Part shown: positions 1 to 8,961 of the stretch, piece after piece | Position numbering within the stretch: the stretch's first letter is position 1 | How the letters are laid out: each line of letters starts with the position of its first letter | Assembly (NCBI GenBank): GCA_963786985.1 | Contig: CAWBBL010000025.1 | Coordinates: 496,001 to 560,000, forward strand | Reading direction: 5' to 3' | Length of the DNA: 64,000 nt | Source of the DNA: Desertimonas sp963786985 | Lineage (GTDB): Bacteria > Actinomycetota > Acidimicrobiia > Acidimicrobiales > Ilumatobacteraceae | Program-made: the position numbers and the translations under genes | The notes under the pieces: generated by a model | Told to the model about the DNA's origin: nothing | Seen by the model: only the letters and a program-made list of their open reading frames with translations | Database searches by the model: none

Positions 1-1
1 C

Positions 2-613
2 ACGACGACGACAACTACGACGACCACCACCACGACGACGGCGCCCAACGCACCGACGACGACAGTTGCCGGGCAGAGTCCTGTCGCGCCCCCGACGGCG
101 ACGACCACGACCACGGTGCCGCCTGACGACTCGTCGTCGCCTCCGCCAGTCGACGACTCCGATGATGGTTCGCTGCTCTGGCTCGTCGCTCTCGGCGCCG
201 TCGCCGTCGTCGCTGCGCTTGTTGCGCTGCCTGAGGTCGTGCGCCGCTGGCGGCGGCGCCGCCGGGCGCCGATCACCGATCCGGCGCACGCCCTTCTCGA
301 GCTCTGGGATCGCGCGATGCGGGCGATGGCGGCAGTCGGCTTCCGTAGCGATCCGTCGCACACCCCGATCGAGGTCTCCGAACGCGCGGCCACCGCGTTC
401 CCGGACGTCAGCACACCGTTGCGGTCACTCGCAGTGGTCGCCACGACCGCGTCGTATGCTCCGGCAGACGAGGTCGTCGAGCTCGCCGATGCTGATCGAA
501 ACGCCCACGGCTACGACGGACCGCACGGCTGGTGTGCTCTCGTCGAGACGACAGTCGAGGACTCGCTGTCGCTTCCAGAACGGCTGAAGCGCTACTTCAC
601 CATCTGGCACTGA
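2..613 (+). CDS. Transglutaminase-like membrane protein, C-terminal part (DUF4129-type tail)
   Basis: The gene begins before the window; only the last ~203 codons are seen. The visible part starts with a Thr/Pro-rich linker (about 40 residues, mostly Thr at first), followed by one membrane segment (LLWLVALGAVAVVAALVALP), a basic stop-transfer patch of Arg residues and a cytoplasmic tail with the pattern LWDRAMRAMAAVGF...TPIEVSERA. That tail resembles the DUF4129 domain found at the C terminus of actinobacterial TgpA-like transglutaminase proteins. The catalytic domain would lie upstream and is not visible, so the family call rests on the tail alone. It converges with the DUF3040 gene 6 bases away. 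Confidence 0.6.
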   Translation, partial: TTTTTTTTTTTTTAPNAPTTTVAGQSPVAPPTATTTTTVPPDDSSSPPPVDDSDDGSLLWLVALGAVAVVAALVALPEVVRRWRRRRRAPITDPAHALLELWDRAMRAMAAVGFRSDPSHTPIEVSERAATAFPDVSTPLRSLAVVATTASYAPADEVVELADADRNAHGYDGPHGWCALVETTVEDSLSLPERLKRYFTIWH

Positions 614-619
614 TAGTCG

Positions 620-955
620 TCAGGTCTCGTCTTCCTGCTCCGCCTGGCGGCGTCGACGCCCGCCTCCGAGCCAGGCGCTGATCGGCAGTACGCCGACCTT
701 CTCCCTGGCCAGCAGGCGGACCTCGCGTTCGAGAGCGACGGCCGCGACGAGCGTCCCGGCGAACGCAATGAGCGACAACCAGACACTGACGGCCAGCGCG
801 AGCACGGTGACCACGAGGGCCCCGAGGACCGCCAACGAGAGGATGACCAGTCGATGGCGGGGCATGCGGTAGCCATGCGCTGAAAACGCCGGATCCCGTT
901 CGAGCTGCTGCTCGATCTGCCGAAGAATCCGCTGTTCGTTCTCGGAAAGTGGCAT
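620..955 (-). CDS. DUF3040 family membrane protein
   Basis: Small protein of 111 residues. It starts MPLSENEQRILRQIEQQLE, the typical opening of DUF3040 proteins, then has two adjacent hydrophobic segments (about residues 36-75) and a basic tail ending in a Glu/Asp-rich stretch. The ATG at 955 is preferred over the GTG at 967 because GGAGG lies 5 bases upstream of the ATG and inside the longer reading. The function of the family is unknown; members sit in the membrane of many actinobacteria. It stands alone between two oppositely placed genes. Confidence 0.8.
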   Translation of the reverse strand: MPLSENEQRILRQIEQQLERDPAFSAHGYRMPRHRLVILSLAVLGALVVTVLALAVSVWLSLIAFAGTLVAAVALEREVRLLAREKVGVLPISAWLGGGRRRRQAEQEDET

Positions 956-1008
956 GGTGTCCTCCACTCAGCCGTCGACGATCATTCTCACACGTTCGTA
1001 CCCGTTCC

Positions 1009-2298
1009 TCAATGCGCGGCGGAAGGGTCTTTGCCGCCGTCGTCGGCGTCATCGGTGCCCCACTGGTGCTGGCCGCGACGCACAACCCGCAGCCCGGCCG
1101 GGGACAGGGCGCTGGCCGGACCGATCGCCTCGCTGCCGAATCGGCCGCGAACGCGGTCGATGGCCCGGCTGGCGTCGCTCGGTCGTGGTTCCTGACCATC
1201 GGCCAATTCCTCGAGTTGGAGCTGTTGTGCCGGCTCAGCGAACTTCGACGCGGCAACACCGAGTAGCCGCACACCACCCGACGGAGCCGCCTTGTCGAGC
1301 AGTGAGTAGGCGGTCTCGGCGATGGCGACCGCCGAGTCCACCGGCCGGGGCAGCGTGCGGGCCCGGGTGATCGTGCGAAAGCTGCCGTCACGCACCTTCA
1401 ACGAGATCGTCCGGGCCGCCAGACCATCGGCCCGCAGCCGAGCGGCGACGCCGTCGGCAAGGCGGGTGAGTTCGCTGCGCAGGTCGTCGCGACCGTGGAT
1501 GTCGTGGGCAAAGGTCTCTTCGTGACTCACCGACTTGACCGGACGATCCGTCTCGACGCGACGGTCATCGATGCCCCGGGCGAGTTCCAGCAATCGCGCC
1601 GCAACGGCTTTGCCGAGAGCACCGCGGATGGCGACCGGCGACGATGCGGCCAGGTCGCCGACGGTGCTGATGCCGAGGCGCGTGAGTCGCTCGTGGGTCG
1701 CCGGACCGACTCCCCACAGGCGGCGCACCGGCAGCGGGTGGAGGTACTCGACCGCCCGTCCCGGCTCGACCTCGAACACGCCGAGCCCGGGATCGACGCC
1801 CCGCGGTCCGGCGCGCGGCTTGGCCTCGACCGACGCCATCTTGGCGAGAAACTTGTTCTCGGCGACCCCGACCGAGCACGTCAGGTGCGTCCTTTCGAGG
1901 ACTTCAGCTCGGATCCGGTGGGCGACTCCGACTCCCGTGCCGTCCAGCAGGCGCATCGATCCGGAGATGTCGAGGAATGCCTCGTCGAGAGACAGAGGTT
2001 CGACGTGTGGGGTGAACGCACCGAAGATGTCGAACACCTGAGCACTGGCGGCGGCGTAGGCGTCGTAGTCACCAGGGAGGAACACGGCGTCCGGGCACAG
2101 GCCTCGGGCGCGCATCGACGGCATCGCCGAGAACACGCCGAAGCGACGTGCCTCGTAGGAGGCCGCGGCGACGACCCCCCGGCGGCCTGTCCCGCCCACA
2201 ACCACCGGGCGACCACGCAACTCCGGACGACGCAGAAGCTCGACCGAGACGAAGAAGGCGTCCATGTCGACGTGCAGAATGACCCGGCTGGGCACCAC
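1009..2298 (-). CDS. dinB: DNA polymerase IV (Y-family translesion polymerase)
   Basis: About 429 residues. The palm motif HVDMDAFFVSVE is at residues 7-18 and the second catalytic motif SLDEAFLDIS follows at about residue 95; CSVGVAENKFLAKMAS is the usual Y-family segment, followed by helix-hairpin-helix and little-finger regions. It makes short, error-prone copies across damaged template bases. The start is a GTG at 2298 or 2295: either lies a few residues before SRVILHVDMD, while the longer reading would overlap the next gene. No LexA-type box was seen upstream. The C-terminal tail of roughly 60 residues beyond the little finger is longer than in E. coli DinB. Confidence 0.92.
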   Translation of the reverse strand: MVPSRVILHVDMDAFFVSVELLRRPELRGRPVVVGGTGRRGVVAAASYEARRFGVFSAMPSMRARGLCPDAVFLPGDYDAYAAASAQVFDIFGAFTPHVEPLSLDEAFLDISGSMRLLDGTGVGVAHRIRAEVLERTHLTCSVGVAENKFLAKMASVEAKPRAGPRGVDPGLGVFEVEPGRAVEYLHPLPVRRLWGVGPATHERLTRLGISTVGDLAASSPVAIRGALGKAVAARLLELARGIDDRRVETDRPVKSVSHEETFAHDIHGRDDLRSELTRLADGVAARLRADGLAARTISLKVRDGSFRTITRARTLPRPVDSAVAIAETAYSLLDKAAPSGGVRLLGVAASKFAEPAQQLQLEELADGQEPRPSDASRAIDRVRGRFGSEAIGPASALSPAGLRVVRRGQHQWGTDDADDGGKDPSAAH

Positions 2299-2392
2299 CC
2301 CATCGTGCCAGCAGCGTGTCACCGCGCGACGCCTGGAACGATCGAGTGAGCTGGGCTCGCAGCATTCGTCGGCGGTCACACGGCGTCCCGGC

Positions 2393-3130
2393 TCAGCCCG
2401 AGAGACGGCGCCGGCGGCGGCGGTCGCGGCGATCATCGACCCAGAGTCGGACGACAAGGCCGACTGCCTCACGCACGATGCCGCGGTTGAGCTTGGACCG
2501 GCCTGACCCGCGGTCGCGGAAGGTGATCGGGAACTCGACGATCTTGCCGCCGGTTCGGACGATGCGGTGCGTCATCTCGATCTGAAACCCGTAACCGTCG
2601 GCCGTCACCGTGTCGAAGTCCAGCCGCCGCAGCGCTTCCGCCCGGTACGCCCGGTAGCCGGCGGTGGCGTCGTTGACCGCCAAGCCGAGCACACCAGCCG
2701 CGTAGCGGTTGCCCCACCGTGACAGCCATCGTCGCGACCACGGCCATCGCTCGATCCGTCCGCCGGGAACGTAGCGGCTGCCGATCGCCAGGTCGGCGCC
2801 GTGGCTGATGTTGGCGAGGAGGGCCGGCAGGTCGCTCGGGTCGTGCGACAGATCGGCGTCGATCTGCACGCAGACGTCCGCTCCTTGCTGGAGGGCGCTT
2901 CCAATGCCCCGGCGGTACGCCGATCCGAGGCCGAGCTTGGTCGGACGGTCGATCACGGTGATGTCGCCGAGCTCGCCCACCAGCCGGTGGGCCAGTTCCG
3001 AGGTCCCATCGGCACTGCTGTCGTCGACGACGACGATCCCGATGCCCGGTTCCACGTCGCGTAGTCCGCGCACAACGGCCTCGAGCGTGTCCACCTCGTT
3101 GAAGGTCGGCACGATGGCCATCACCCGCAC
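2393..3130 (-). CDS. Polyprenol-phosphate mannosyltransferase (GT2 family)
   Basis: About 245 residues. It begins MAIVPTFNEVDTLEAVV and has VVVDDSSADGT, QIDADLSHDP (the DxD metal and nucleotide-sugar site) and ATAGYRAYR, the sequence pattern of dolichol/polyprenol-phosphate mannose synthases such as mycobacterial Ppm1. These enzymes transfer mannose from GDP-mannose to a polyprenyl phosphate, the donor for lipoglycan and protein mannosylation at the membrane. No membrane domain is fused to it; the C terminus is an Arg cluster. Start is GTG 3130, GTG 3124 or ATG 3121; no clear ribosome site separates them. Transcribed away from the gene at 3201. Confidence 0.87.
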   Translation of the reverse strand: MRVMAIVPTFNEVDTLEAVVRGLRDVEPGIGIVVVDDSSADGTSELAHRLVGELGDITVIDRPTKLGLGSAYRRGIGSALQQGADVCVQIDADLSHDPSDLPALLANISHGADLAIGSRYVPGGRIERWPWSRRWLSRWGNRYAAGVLGLAVNDATAGYRAYRAEALRRLDFDTVTADGYGFQIEMTHRIVRTGGKIVEFPITFRDRGSGRSKLNRGIVREAVGLVVRLWVDDRRDRRRRRRLSG

Positions 3131-3200
3131 GACCGTCGATCGTAGGCCAGCACACCGCATCGGGCGGCGGCTGGCCGCCGACTCCGTAGCATCCGACGGC

Positions 3201-3482
3201 GTGAACGCGCCGACCGATCGCCCGTTGTCGGCACTACCGTCACCCGCCGCCCGAGGCGCCGCCTTCGCGGCGATCTGCCTGGGCGGTCTCGCCGGCGCGC
3301 TCATCGGCTACAGCCTCGTGCGCCTGCAGTGCGACGGCGACTGCGGCCTGCCGCTCGGCCTGGGAATCCTCATCGGGGCGGTCATCGCCGCCGGCGGCAT
3401 GAGCATCGTCGCCGTGCTCGTGTTGCGGGCAGTCGGTGAGTGGCGTGAGCTGGGTGACCATCTCCCTGCGCGGAGGCGTTGA
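3201..3482 (+). CDS. Small membrane protein, unknown function
   Basis: About 93 residues starting at a GTG. Two membrane segments are visible (AAFAAICLGGLAGALIGYSL and LGLGILIGAVIAAGGMSIVAV) joined by a short loop with two Cys in CDGDC. The stop codon overlaps the start of the next gene in a TGATG arrangement, so the two are probably translated together. I do not recognise a family. Confidence 0.62.
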   Translation: MNAPTDRPLSALPSPAARGAAFAAICLGGLAGALIGYSLVRLQCDGDCGLPLGLGILIGAVIAAGGMSIVAVLVLRAVGEWRELGDHLPARRR

Positions 3483-4294
3483 TGGGTGACCCCGCCGCCC
3501 TCCGCGAGCTGGCCTGCGAACTGGCGACGCTTGGGGGCACGTCGGCCGCCGCCGGCTGGCATCGCGACATCGCCAGCGGAACGAGCCGGGTGACGATGGC
3601 TGCGGCGACAAAATCGAGCCACACCGATGTCGTCACCCTCCACGACCGGGCAGCCGAGGCAACGATCGTCGAGGTGCTGGTGGAACGTCGGCCAGATGAC
3701 GCGATCGTCGGCGAAGAAGGCACGCAACGACCAGGCACCTCTGGCCTGTCGTGGTACCTCGACCCGATCGACGGCACGACGAACTTCCTCTACGGGCTTC
3801 CGCTGTGGTCGACATCCGTGGGGGTCACCGATGCTCGCGGAACCGTTGCCGGTGCCGTCTTCGTGCCCGTCACCGGCGAGCTGTTTGCGGCCGCCCGCGG
3901 CGCCGGGGCGACTCGCAACGGCCAGCGGATTCAGGCCAGCAGCGAGACCGATGCGTCATTGGCACTGGTCGCCACGGGATTCGGGTATCTCCCCGCCCGC
4001 CGCGCCGAACAGTCGCGACGCCTTGCCACGCTGATCGAGCACATCCGTGATGTCCGGCGGGGCGGGTCGGCGGCGATCGATCTGTGCTACGCCGCGGCGG
4101 GGATGGTCGACGCCTACTTCGAGGACGGCCTGAACAGTTGGGACGTCGTCGCCGGCGAGCTGATCGCCAGAGAGGCGGGCTGCCGCACGGGTGACTTCGC
4201 CGGCGGGCCAGGATCACCCGCCGAACTACTCGTTGCGCCTCCGGCGCTGTTCGAGCAACTGGCCGGCCTGCTGCGCGGCGCCGCGGGGGTCTGA
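3482..4294 (+). CDS. Inositol monophosphatase family protein
   Basis: 270 residues, the usual family length. Metal-binding motifs are complete: GEEG at 77-80, DPIDGTTN at 94-101 and WDVVAG with Asp at 221. The family removes phosphate from inositol phosphate, fructose-1,6-bisphosphate, histidinol phosphate or PAPS; the exact substrate cannot be read from the motifs. In actinobacteria inositol phosphatases supply inositol for phosphatidylinositol and mycothiol. GGAGG lies 5 bases before the ATG, which overlaps the upstream stop codon. Confidence 0.88.
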   Translation: MGDPAALRELACELATLGGTSAAAGWHRDIASGTSRVTMAAATKSSHTDVVTLHDRAAEATIVEVLVERRPDDAIVGEEGTQRPGTSGLSWYLDPIDGTTNFLYGLPLWSTSVGVTDARGTVAGAVFVPVTGELFAAARGAGATRNGQRIQASSETDASLALVATGFGYLPARRAEQSRRLATLIEHIRDVRRGGSAAIDLCYAAAGMVDAYFEDGLNSWDVVAGELIAREAGCRTGDFAGGPGSPAELLVAPPALFEQLAGLLRGAAGV

Positions 4295-4324
4295 GCCGAG
4301 CCCGGCCCGGGTATCGGCGGCGGC

Positions 4325-4543
4325 GTGGCACCAGAGGACGGTAGTGACGCCGAAGTGGCCGAGCGGCTGCTCAGCGTTGCCGAAGGGCTGATCGACGACG
4401 GGCGTGGCGGTGGCCAGCTGGTGATCGCCGTCGAGCAGCTGCGTGCCGATCGGGCCAACGGCGAAGCGCTGGCGACCTCGATCGCCGGCCTCCGCGCCGC
4501 CATCGACGACGTTCACCACCCGCCAGCAGGAGGTCATCCATGA
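4325..4543 (+). CDS. Small hypothetical protein, coupled to F420 oxidoreductase
   Basis: 72 residues from a GTG start. Sequence is acidic and mostly helical, with no membrane segment or recognisable domain. Its last codons overlap the next start codon (ATGA), which suggests translational coupling to the F420 enzyme. Codon use is high-GC at third positions like that of its neighbours. Function unknown; a short partner or leader peptide are both possible. Confidence 0.5.
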   Translation: MAPEDGSDAEVAERLLSVAEGLIDDGRGGGQLVIAVEQLRADRANGEALATSIAGLRAAIDDVHHPPAGGHP

Positions 4544-5508
4544 CGAACACCAAACTCGGACTCACGCTGTCGAGCGAGGAACACACTCCGCGACGCCTCG
4601 TCGAGTTGGCCGCCGAGGCGGAACAGCATGGCTTCGATTTCGTGTCGATCTCTGACCACTTCCATCCCTGGATCGACGCACAGGGCCATTCACCGTTCGT
4701 CTGGGCGGTCCTCGGGGGCATCGCCGAACGGACCACCGACCTGCAGGTCGCCGTCGGCGTGACGTGTCCGACAACCCGGATCCACCCGGTGATCCTGGCC
4801 CAGGCGACGGCGACGGTCGCCAACCTGATGCCCGGGAGGTTCACCTGGGGTGTCGGCACTGGCGAGGCGCTCAACGAGCACATCACCGGTGTTCGCTGGC
4901 CACCGGCGCCCGTTCGTCTGGCGCAATTGGAGGAAGCAATCGGGCTGATCCGCCGGATGTGGACGGGTGACGTCATCGACCACGACGGGCAGTACTACTG
5001 CGTCGAGGATGCGCGGATCTACGACCCGCCTGATCGTCCGGTGCCGATCATCGTGTCCGCCTTCGGACCGCAAGCTGCCGAATTGGCGGCGCGCCACGGT
5101 GACGGCTTGTGGACGTCGGGCTCGGCGAGCGAGGCTCTCGACCACTGGCGAGCTGCCGGCGGTGAAGGTCCCGTCTACTCGCAGCTGACGTTCTGTTGGG
5201 CCGCTGACCGGGACACCGCTGTCGACCAGGCCCACCGGATCTGGCCGAACTCTGTCGTGCCTGGCCAGCTCAGTCAGGACTTGCCGACTCCGAAACATTT
5301 CGAGCAGGCGACGTCGATCGTCACGCCGCAGATGATTGCCGAGTCGATGCCCTGTGGCCCTGACGTCGACGCGTTGGTCAAGGGCGCCCAGGAGCTCATC
5401 GACTCGGGCGTCGACCACCTCTACTTCCACCAGGTCGGCGACGATCAAGCCGGATTCCTCGACGTGTGGGACCGGGAGATCCGCCCGGCGCTGGGCAGCG
5501 GCGAGTGA
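4540..5508 (+). CDS. LLM-class F420-dependent oxidoreductase (Fgd-like subgroup)
   Basis: 322 residues, a luciferase-like (LLM) TIM barrel. SISDHFHPW near residue 36 closely matches F420-dependent glucose-6-phosphate dehydrogenase and its relatives, and PGRFTWGVGTGEALNEHI is typical of the same subgroup. These enzymes carry hydride between a substrate and cofactor F420. The substrate may be glucose-6-phosphate or another alcohol, since the subgroup is broad. AGGAGGT lies 6 bases upstream of the ATG. Preceded by a small overlapping gene. Confidence 0.83.
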   Translation: MTNTKLGLTLSSEEHTPRRLVELAAEAEQHGFDFVSISDHFHPWIDAQGHSPFVWAVLGGIAERTTDLQVAVGVTCPTTRIHPVILAQATATVANLMPGRFTWGVGTGEALNEHITGVRWPPAPVRLAQLEEAIGLIRRMWTGDVIDHDGQYYCVEDARIYDPPDRPVPIIVSAFGPQAAELAARHGDGLWTSGSASEALDHWRAAGGEGPVYSQLTFCWAADRDTAVDQAHRIWPNSVVPGQLSQDLPTPKHFEQATSIVTPQMIAESMPCGPDVDALVKGAQELIDSGVDHLYFHQVGDDQAGFLDVWDREIRPALGSGE

Positions 5509-5580
5509 TCGGCGTTTGATTCTGCGGTCCGCCGGGAACAGCACCTCACCCAGCCGATACGCGGCTTCACCAAAGGAATT

Positions 5581-5787
5581 GTGAATCGAATGGAACTGTT
5601 GTTGTGGATCTTGGCGGTCATCCTCGTCGTTTCCGGCATCTTGGCGATCGTCCGGCAACAGATCCTGTGGGGCATCGTGCTCATCGTCGTCGGGTTGCTC
5701 GTGGGGCCAGGCGGTGTGTCGTTGTTCGACGACGATGACGATGGTGACGACGCCCAGGCGGCGGCAATCGTCGAGCTGCGCCGCTAG
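5581..5787 (+). CDS. Small two-helix membrane protein
   Basis: 68 residues (65 if the ATG at 5590 is used). Two membrane segments (LLLWILAVILVVSGILAIV and ILWGIVLIVVGLLVG) are followed by GPGGVS and a run of Asp residues. AAGGA precedes the GTG at 5581. No function is known to me. It lies 54 bases ahead of mtrA. Confidence 0.62.
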   Translation: MNRMELLLWILAVILVVSGILAIVRQQILWGIVLIVVGLLVGPGGVSLFDDDDDGDDAQAAAIVELRR

Positions 5788-5841
5788 TCCGCGCCAACGG
5801 TCCCGACGAGTCGGGCGGATCGCGTGCCAGACTAGGCGGGC

Positions 5842-6522
5842 ATGGGTACGCGCATCTTGGCGGTGGAGGACGACGAACGGATCCGTAGTGCGCTGAAACT
5901 GGCTCTGGAAGACGAGGGCTGGACCGTCGAGGCCACCGCGTCGGGCGAGGACGCGATCGAAGCGTTCGAGCGCCACGCCGCCGATGTCGTGTTGATCGAC
6001 ATCATGCTGCCGGGCATCGACGGGTTCGAATTGTGCCGCACGATCCGGCGGACCAGCGACGTTCCGATCGTCATGGTCACCGCCCGCAACGACACCCACG
6101 ACGTCGTCGCCGGCCTGGAAGCCGGGGCCGACGATTACCTCACCAAGCCGTTCGCGCCGAAGGAGCTGTCGGCCCGGATCCGCGCCCTGCTACGGCGGAT
6201 CCGGCCGGTGCAGATGGGTCACGAGCGACTCGTCTTCGGCGACCTCGAGTTGATTCCCGAGGAAGGCAAGGTGCTCAAAGCCGGCGAGGAGGTCCACCTC
6301 ACGAAGACCGAGTTCCGCTTGTTGTGCGAGCTGGCCCTCAACCGCGGCAAGGTCTTCAGCCGCGAGGAGCTGCTCGACCGCGTGTGGGAGTACGACTACT
6401 TCGGTGATGGACGGCTCGTCGACGTCCACATTCGCCGGCTGCGCACGAAGGTCGAAGTCGACGCCGCCAACCCGCGCCACGTGGTGACCGTCCGCGGTCT
6501 CGGGTACCGGCTGCAGGCGTGA
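5842..6522 (+). CDS. mtrA: MtrA-type response regulator (OmpR family)
   Basis: 226 residues: a receiver domain (1-120) with acidic pocket EDD at 9-11, phosphorylation site Asp53 in LIDIMLPGIDG, Thr in VMVTAR and Lys in YLTKPFAPKEL, then a winged-helix DNA-binding domain (about 130-226) ending VTVRGLGYRLQA. Followed at once by a histidine kinase and a GerMN lipoprotein, which is the mtrA-mtrB-lpqB order that controls cell wall and division genes in actinobacteria. The symbol rests on that context as well as on sequence type. Confidence 0.88.
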   Translation: MGTRILAVEDDERIRSALKLALEDEGWTVEATASGEDAIEAFERHAADVVLIDIMLPGIDGFELCRTIRRTSDVPIVMVTARNDTHDVVAGLEAGADDYLTKPFAPKELSARIRALLRRIRPVQMGHERLVFGDLELIPEEGKVLKAGEEVHLTKTEFRLLCELALNRGKVFSREELLDRVWEYDYFGDGRLVDVHIRRLRTKVEVDAANPRHVVTVRGLGYRLQA

Positions 6523-6531
6523 GCGACAGGC

Positions 6532-8127
6532 GTGAGCGACGTCGTCACCGACGTACCCGAGCAATCGCCACCATCCCGGCTGCAGGCCGGAGTCACTCCA
6601 GCTGATCCTCTGACTGGCGGTGCCCAGATGGGGCGACGGAGCCGGTGGCTCGGTCTGTTCCCCCGTCGCCCTGGACCGCTCGGCCTGCGCCGGCGGATCC
6701 TGTTGATCTTCACCCTCGGCGCGCTCGGCCTCGCCGCGTTTCTCGCCTTCACGACCTACGGACTGGTGCGCTCCAACCTGTCGAGCCAGCGGGACCGTGC
6801 GAGCATCTCGGAGGCGTACCGCAACTCCCGCCTCGTCAACGGCCGGTTGCAGGCAGACGCCCAGATGTCTTCCGTCACCGATCAGTTGGAGAGCAGCGGT
6901 GCCGGGCCGTTCGTCGTGCAATGGAACGGTGAGTGGTCATCCCCGAGTAGTGGGCTGAGCGAGCAATCGATCCCCGAGGCACTGCTCGAGCGCGTGACGG
7001 TCGACAACGTCGAAGCGCGCATGATCACCAAGATCGACGGTGAGACGTTCGAGGTCGTCGGCCTTCCGCTCGTCGGCGTCAACGCCCACTACTTCGAGTT
7101 CTTCAGCCTCGAACAAGACAATGAGACGCTCTCCAATGTCGCCCTCTCACTGTTCCTCGCGGCGACAATCACCACCGGACTCGGCGTGCTCGTCGGCGTG
7201 CTCGCGGCCCGACGTGCCGTGCGCCCGGTCGCCGACGCCTCCGAGGCCGCCAAGGCGATCGCCGGTGGGCGGCTGGAGACGCGGTTGGCGCCCACCGACG
7301 ATCCCGACCTTGGCGTACTGGCCAGCTCGTTCAACGACATGGCCGCCGCCCTGCAGCAACGCGTCGAGCGCGATGCGCGGTTCGCCTCCGACGTGTCCCA
7401 TGAGCTGCGTTCACCGCTGATGACGCTCTCGGCTTCGATCGACGTGATGGAGGCGCGACGCGACGAGATGCCGGAACGGGCCCAGGCCGCCCTCGACCTG
7501 TTGGTGAGCGACGTCGCTCGATTCCGCGGACTTGTCGAAGATCTCCTCGAGATCAGCCGGTTCGACGCGGGGGCGATCCGCCTGCACCTCGAGGACCTCA
7601 GCGTCAGCCAGTTCGTACGCAATGCCGTCGCCGTGTCCTCGGCGCCGACGTTGGAGGTGGTAGTCACCGGCCGAGCCGACCAGGCGATCATCAGCGGCGA
7701 CCGCCGGCGGCTCGCTCGTGTCGTCGCCAACCTCATCGACAACGCCCTCGCCTACGGGGCCGGCGAGCCGGAGGTGAGCATCGAGGACGGCAGCCCCGAC
7801 GCCGACGTGCTGACCCATGTCAAGATCGCCGTCGAGGACCACGGTCCCGGAGTGCCGGTCGAGGAACGGGCTCTCATCTTCGAACGGTTTGCGCGCGGCA
7901 TCAGTGCCGGCCAGCGCTCCGGGAGCGAGGGCGCCGGGCTCGGCCTGGCGCTGGTCGACGAGCACATCCGCCTGCACGACGGTCGGGTCTGGGTCGAGGA
8001 CCGTACCGATGGGGAACCAGGTGCCCGCTTCGTCATCGAACTGCCCGCCCGGATGCCGATCGATTACGTGGTCGCCCGATCCGAACTGTCCGCCGGGCCG
8101 GACGGTGACCCTCTGGAGCGGGCGTGA
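6532..8127 (+). CDS. mtrB: MtrB-type sensor histidine kinase
   Basis: 531 residues. Membrane segments at about 56-80 and 203-226 enclose an extracytoplasmic sensor region of ~120 residues; HAMP domain at about 226-280; dimerisation and phosphoacceptor box SHELRSPL with His290; then N box NLIDNALAYG, G1 EDHGPGVP, F box FERFARG and G2 GAGLGLALV. All kinase boxes are intact. It should phosphorylate the MtrA-type regulator encoded 9 bases upstream. The start is a GTG without a clear ribosome site; an ATG at 6628 would still keep both membrane helices. Confidence 0.87.
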   Translation: MSDVVTDVPEQSPPSRLQAGVTPADPLTGGAQMGRRSRWLGLFPRRPGPLGLRRRILLIFTLGALGLAAFLAFTTYGLVRSNLSSQRDRASISEAYRNSRLVNGRLQADAQMSSVTDQLESSGAGPFVVQWNGEWSSPSSGLSEQSIPEALLERVTVDNVEARMITKIDGETFEVVGLPLVGVNAHYFEFFSLEQDNETLSNVALSLFLAATITTGLGVLVGVLAARRAVRPVADASEAAKAIAGGRLETRLAPTDDPDLGVLASSFNDMAAALQQRVERDARFASDVSHELRSPLMTLSASIDVMEARRDEMPERAQAALDLLVSDVARFRGLVEDLLEISRFDAGAIRLHLEDLSVSQFVRNAVAVSSAPTLEVVVTGRADQAIISGDRRRLARVVANLIDNALAYGAGEPEVSIEDGSPDADVLTHVKIAVEDHGPGVPVEERALIFERFARGISAGQRSGSEGAGLGLALVDEHIRLHDGRVWVEDRTDGEPGARFVIELPARMPIDYVVARSELSAGPDGDPLERA

Positions 8128-8876
8128 TCAGCAGTCTTCGCCACCGTCTCATCGTCGGGGCGACGAGCGCCCTGGCCGCCGTGTCCGTCGCCGGCGGATG
8201 CGCGATCCAGCCCGACTCAGCGCCCCGGGACATTCCCGATGACCTTCGCGAGCCCGCCAGCCCGGCGGCGATTGCCGGCGGCGGGGCCGCCCGTGGCTCC
8301 GATCGCATCTACCTGCTCGGGCCCGACAGCGCCGAGCAACCGCCGCTGCGCACGGTGCAGCGCGACACTGATGGTGACCCGGTGACGTTGCTGAACGAAC
8401 TGATCAGCGGTCCGAATCCGGGCGAGATCGACGAGGGTTATCGCACCGCGATTCCAGCAGCCTTGGAACTCAACTCGGTGCGCCTCGATGATGCTGTCGC
8501 CCAGGTCGACGTGAGCGACGACCTCCTCGAGCTCTCCGGCGGTGACCTCACGCGCGCCATCGCCCAGATCGTCTTCACGGCCAGTGAGATCCCCGGTGTC
8601 CAGTCGGTGCTCATCCGCGTCGACGGGGCGACGGAAGAGTGGCCAGACGGTTCCGGCGCGCAGCACCGCGGGCCGCTCACTACCTACGACTTCATCGGTT
8701 ATGCCGAGTCCGCGCAGCCCGCCTTCCCCGTCTCCCCGGCGCCGACGACGGCCGTTCCCCCGTCGACGACAGCTACCACGACGACGGTGTCGGCGACGAC
8801 CACCACGATCGCCCCGGCGGCGACCACGACGCCAACCACCACCACCGGTCCGCCGCCGACGACGACGGCCACCTGA
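8124..8876 (+). CDS. LpqB-like GerMN-domain lipoprotein (short form)
   Basis: 250 residues. Signal peptide with a lipobox-like VAGGC, Cys26 being the likely lipid-modified residue; a GerMN-type domain at about 60-195 (RTVQRDTDGDPVTLLNELIS...VDVSDDLLELSGG); then a Thr/Pro-rich low-complexity tail of about 45 residues to the end. Overlaps mtrB by GTGA. LpqB in mycobacteria is an outer-face accessory of MtrB, but there the GerMN domain is followed by a beta-propeller region and the protein is about twice as long. That half is absent here and the Thr-rich tail takes its place. Confidence 0.78.
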   Translation: MISSLRHRLIVGATSALAAVSVAGGCAIQPDSAPRDIPDDLREPASPAAIAGGGAARGSDRIYLLGPDSAEQPPLRTVQRDTDGDPVTLLNELISGPNPGEIDEGYRTAIPAALELNSVRLDDAVAQVDVSDDLLELSGGDLTRAIAQIVFTASEIPGVQSVLIRVDGATEEWPDGSGAQHRGPLTTYDFIGYAESAQPAFPVSPAPTTAVPPSTTATTTTVSATTTTIAPAATTTPTTTTGPPPTTTAT

Positions 8877-8961
8877 ACCTCGACGGCCTCAGCCGTCCGC
8901 CACGTTGTGTCGCAAACCGGACGGAAGTGGCCGCCTGGCGACACCAGGGTCGCTGGCAGCG

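Noticed and set aside
1..120. ACGACG/ACCACG tract as a DNA repeat or CRISPR
   Set aside because: It encodes a Thr-rich linker in frame, and lacks unit-and-spacer structure. The same holds for 8750-8875.
4690..6099. Minus-strand frame of 469 codons
   Set aside because: Antisense to the F420 enzyme, the small membrane protein and mtrA, all of which have clear family motifs.
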